Source of the DNA: CAIWKO01 sp964469155
GTDB lineage: Bacteria; Bacteroidota; Bacteroidia; Bacteroidales; CAIWKO01
DNA length: 64,000 bases
Direction of reading: 5' to 3'
Assembly: GCA_964469155.1 (NCBI GenBank)
Contig: CAYXXU010000006.1
Location: 1 to 64,000, forward strand
Shown here one piece after another: positions 61,945-64,000 of the stretch (position 1 is the stretch's first letter; each line of letters opens with the position of its first letter). The notes below the pieces were generated by a model that saw only the letters and a program-made list of their open reading frames with translations, did not search any database and was not told the DNA's origin. The position numbers and the translations under genes were made by a program.

Positions 61945-63483
61945 CTAATAGCCTAAATAAAGTTTCTTAAAAGCCTTCCCCAGAAAGTTGATGATATCGT
62001 TTGCCGTAAGGGCTTCAAACCCCAATTGCTTGGCAGCGATATCTCCTGCCAGTCCGTGAACACATACTCCCAGCACACAGGCCTCAAAGGATGTGTACTT
62101 CTGAGCCAACAATCCCGTAATGATCCCTGTCAGCACATCGCCGCTTCCGGCAGTAGCCATACCCGGATTACCCGTAGAATTGAAATAGCAATCCCCTTCC
62201 GGAGTGCTGATGCAGGTATAAGCGCCTTTCAGCACCACGTAAACGTCGTATTTTTTCGAGAACTCAATTTGAAGTTGTTGTCTTTCGTTCTCATGGGCAC
62301 TTTTCCCTGCCAGCCTTTCGAATTCTTTGGGATGTGGGGTGAAAATGGAATGTTTGGGTACAAACGACAACCATGTTTTGTTTTCGGCCAGTATATTAAT
62401 GGCATCGGCATCAAACACCATGGGATTACCCGAATTCTGAATAATCCGTTTCAATTCTTGCTGTGTCTTTTCTCCCATTCCAATCCCCGGCCCCACACCG
62501 ATTACATTATAAGGAGAAATATCAATGTCGCCTGAATCAAAATCTTCGTTGGTTGAAATATAATCAACACCCAAACCAACTTCACACATAATTTCTGGTG
62601 CGGCTATTTGCATGATCTCATAACCACATTCAGGAATATATGCCGTCACCAATCCTGCACCTGACCTGATACAACTTCTGGCAGACAGAACGGCAGCTCC
62701 CATTTTTCCATACGATCCGCAAACCAGTAAAGCATGACCGTAAGTTCCCTTATGAGAAAAATTTCTGCGGGGTTTTAATATATCATGGCAATCTTCTGCC
62801 TCAACAAAGTAGTTATTTACTTTCAACTCTCTGATAAAATCCCTGTTAAGTCCTATGGTTAGCACTTGCCATTTGCCCACATAAGGTTCATTTCCGGCAA
62901 ATAAAAAAGATAGTTTGGGAAACTGAAAGGTTAAGGTTTGTTTGGCATGAACAATTTCACCTGTATTGGTCGAATTTTCATCCACAAAAAGCCCTGATGG
63001 AATATCAATAGCCAGAACTCTTGCTTTACTTTTATTGATTTGCCTTATAACATCCGCGGCAATTCCTTCCATAAATGGTTTCGATAACCCTGATCCGAAA
63101 ATTGCGTCTATAATAATGTCATTGTCTTCAATTGTTGGAAAATCAGAATCTGAGTGTATATCAGCCAGTTTAACTTTCTTGATTTTCGCAAGTTTTTGAT
63201 AATTGACATTGAAATCCTCCGAACACTTTTCGCTAATCCTGACCACATAAGTTTCCACCTTAATATTCTTTTCGGCCATCATGCGTGCAATGGCCAGTCC
63301 ATCCCCACCGTTGTTTCCGGTCCCGCAGAACATTTTAAAAGTGACACTGCGGCCATAGTTCAGTAATATCCAATGGAAACATTTACCTGCGGCACGCTCC
63401 ATCAGGTCGATGGATGCGATGGGTTCATGCTTTATGGTATAGGCATCCGCTTCTCTTATCTGACCAACGGCAGGTATTTTCAT
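61945..63483 (-). CDS. nnr: Bifunctional NAD(P)H-hydrate epimerase / ADP-dependent dehydratase
   Basis: 512 residues. N-terminal YjeF epimerase domain (~1-215): DLMERAAGKCFHWIL, CGTGNNGGDGLAIARMM, DIIIDAIFGSGLSKPF, AIDIPSGLFVDEN. C-terminal ADP-dependent kinase-fold dehydratase (~230-505): SHKGTYGHALLVCGSYGKMGAAVLSARSCIRSGAGLVTAYIP, FTPHPKEFERLAG and the ATP/ADP site GMATAGSGDVLTGIITGLLAQ. It repairs hydrated NADH/NADPH in the cytosol. It follows two small membrane protein genes on the same strand (11-bp gap to the nearer), probably one operon. Confidence 0.95.
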   Translation of the reverse strand: MKIPAVGQIREADAYTIKHEPIASIDLMERAAGKCFHWILLNYGRSVTFKMFCGTGNNGGDGLAIARMMAEKNIKVETYVVRISEKCSEDFNVNYQKLAKIKKVKLADIHSDSDFPTIEDNDIIIDAIFGSGLSKPFMEGIAADVIRQINKSKARVLAIDIPSGLFVDENSTNTGEIVHAKQTLTFQFPKLSFLFAGNEPYVGKWQVLTIGLNRDFIRELKVNNYFVEAEDCHDILKPRRNFSHKGTYGHALLVCGSYGKMGAAVLSARSCIRSGAGLVTAYIPECGYEIMQIAAPEIMCEVGLGVDYISTNEDFDSGDIDISPYNVIGVGPGIGMGEKTQQELKRIIQNSGNPMVFDADAINILAENKTWLSFVPKHSIFTPHPKEFERLAGKSAHENERQQLQIEFSKKYDVYVVLKGAYTCISTPEGDCYFNSTGNPGMATAGSGDVLTGIITGLLAQKYTSFEACVLGVCVHGLAGDIAAKQLGFEALTANDIINFLGKAFKKLYLGY

Positions 63484-63494
63484 AAAGAAAGTTC

Positions 63495-63827
63495 TTAAAA
63501 ATGGAATGAATGACTGGTGACAGCAAATAACACCACAAAGTACAAAATGTATATCAATGTGGTAACAATAGAAACAATCAGTCCGATAATACCACAGATC
63601 TTTGCAGCCCTCAGCATTTTGAGCGATGATTCTTTATAATCCGGGGGATTTTCCTGGTAAATTTTCATAGCTTTCGAATGTAAGGCCAGAGCTACTATAG
63701 CGGCTATCCATCCGCCATAGCACATCACAGCAATAGAAACAATTCCAAAAACCATTGCAGTAACCGAATGCGGTACCATCTTTTGCCTGAGGACCGTTTT
63801 TCTGAATTCATGAGTTTGTTCTTCCAT
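63495..63827 (-). CDS. CCC-motif-type small membrane protein (DUF4190-like)
   Basis: 110 residues. Two long hydrophobic segments (SVTAMVFGIVSIAVMCYGGWIAAIVALALHSKA and AAKICGIIGLIVSIVTTLIYILYFVVLFAV) around a polar loop (YQENPPDYKESSLKM), the layout of the DUF4190/CCC-motif membrane proteins of Bacteroidota. Function unknown. It is encoded just upstream of the NAD(P)HX repair gene and 26 bp downstream of another membrane protein gene. Confidence 0.75.
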   Translation of the reverse strand: MEEQTHEFRKTVLRQKMVPHSVTAMVFGIVSIAVMCYGGWIAAIVALALHSKAMKIYQENPPDYKESSLKMLRAAKICGIIGLIVSIVTTLIYILYFVVLFAVTSHSFHF

Positions 63828-63853
63828 GATCTTACGTTTTTAAATTTTGTGGA

Positions 63854-64000
63854 TCACCAAAGGTGCAAAGTTAGCTTATAAATATAATTAATGGTAATGA
63901 GGGCTGCATTTATTATAAAAGTTATGGTCAGCACCCTGGTTCCATTCTTAAATTTGAAAATAAGGAACAATATCAGGTAACCCATCATGAACATCACAGG
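63854..64000 (-). CDS. C-terminal end of a membrane protein (partial)
   Basis: The minus-strand frame entering at 64000 is open for 48 codons to a TGA at 63856-63854. It reads as two hydrophobic segments (MFMMGYLILFLIF and VLTITFIINAALITINYIY) around KFKNGTR, ending LTLHLW. It is the 3' end of a small membrane protein whose 5' part lies beyond the window. It precedes the CCC-motif protein gene on the same strand by 26 bp. Confidence 0.55.
   Translation of the reverse strand, partial: PVMFMMGYLILFLIFKFKNGTRVLTITFIINAALITINYIYKLTLHLW

Overview
The window looks like a chromosomal segment of a Bacteroidota bacterium, probably an environmental Bacteroidales-like lineage. The evidence is: several secreted proteins ending in type A sorting domains of the type 9 secretion system (T9SS); carboxypeptidase-regulatory plus TonB-plug architectures; families largely restricted to this phylum (DUF4301, DUF1573, DUF5916, DUF6660-like, HYC_CC_PP-like); and repeated matches to the Bacteroidota promoter (TTTG, 19-20 bp, TAnnTTTG). 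The species cannot be named from the sequence alone.

Layout. 1-2022: end of an unknown gene, a strong terminator, and a T9SS-exported multihaem cytochrome. 2051-12390: a heavy-metal (probably copper/silver) island with a periplasmic adaptor, a CusA-type RND pump fused to a TolC-like domain, a small Cys-rich protein, two HMA metal-binding proteins, a TonB-dependent receptor and a HYC_CC_PP-like protein. 12567-14762: a zinc ribbon / LemA / HtpX operon. 15077-22000: DUF4301, a T9SS protein, a hypothetical protein, phosphohexomutase and a membrane protein. 22141-24390: deaD RNA helicase with a long leader, sharing a bidirectional terminator with a convergent cold-shock gene. 24497-34960: glycan degradation (GH3 with PA14; an operon of two GH29 fucosidases around a DUF4838 protein), interrupted by an AT-rich patch carrying a truncated and an intact T9SS protein. 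35207-36399: thymidylate kinase and a four-tRNA cluster (Ser, Pro, Arg, Met). 36550-40822: aminotransferase, two DUF1573 proteins, a propeller protein and a plug-only TonB protein. 41067-45741: tatA, tatC and a large M4 metalloprotease. 45845-49393: a hypothetical protein, a lipoate ligase, a lipoamide dehydrogenase remnant and gcvT. 49672-58826: sugar epimerase/dehydratase, Trk potassium uptake, sucC, a DUF5916 protein and lolD. 58866-64000: HTH protein, two thioredoxins, a transposase-like zinc-ribbon protein, nitroreductase, NAD(P)HX repair enzyme and small membrane proteins.

The strongest unexplained signal lies between the genes. At least five intergenic arrays (8236-8550, 18861-19133, 27219-27302, 27328-27600, 46781-46990) have different unit sequences but the same period of exactly 21 bp, with no indel despite extensive base divergence. 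A sixth (59357-59604) has a 42-bp (2 x 21) unit, a seventh (61761-61920) has sixteen exact 10-bp units, and three 12-bp iterons before tatA (40905-40958) also sit 21 bp apart. The 46781-46990 array has stops in all six frames, so conservation of a reading frame cannot explain its spacing. Its units are imperfect palindromes, which suggests sites placed on one face of the helix. This is my best candidate for an undescribed system. It rests on pattern recognition only and has not been tested computationally.

Two gene remnants (3' part of a T9SS cargo gene at 27808-28377; last 68 codons of a lipoamide dehydrogenase at 47878-48084) and several dispersed short boilerplate repeats show that the intergenic space is actively rearranged.
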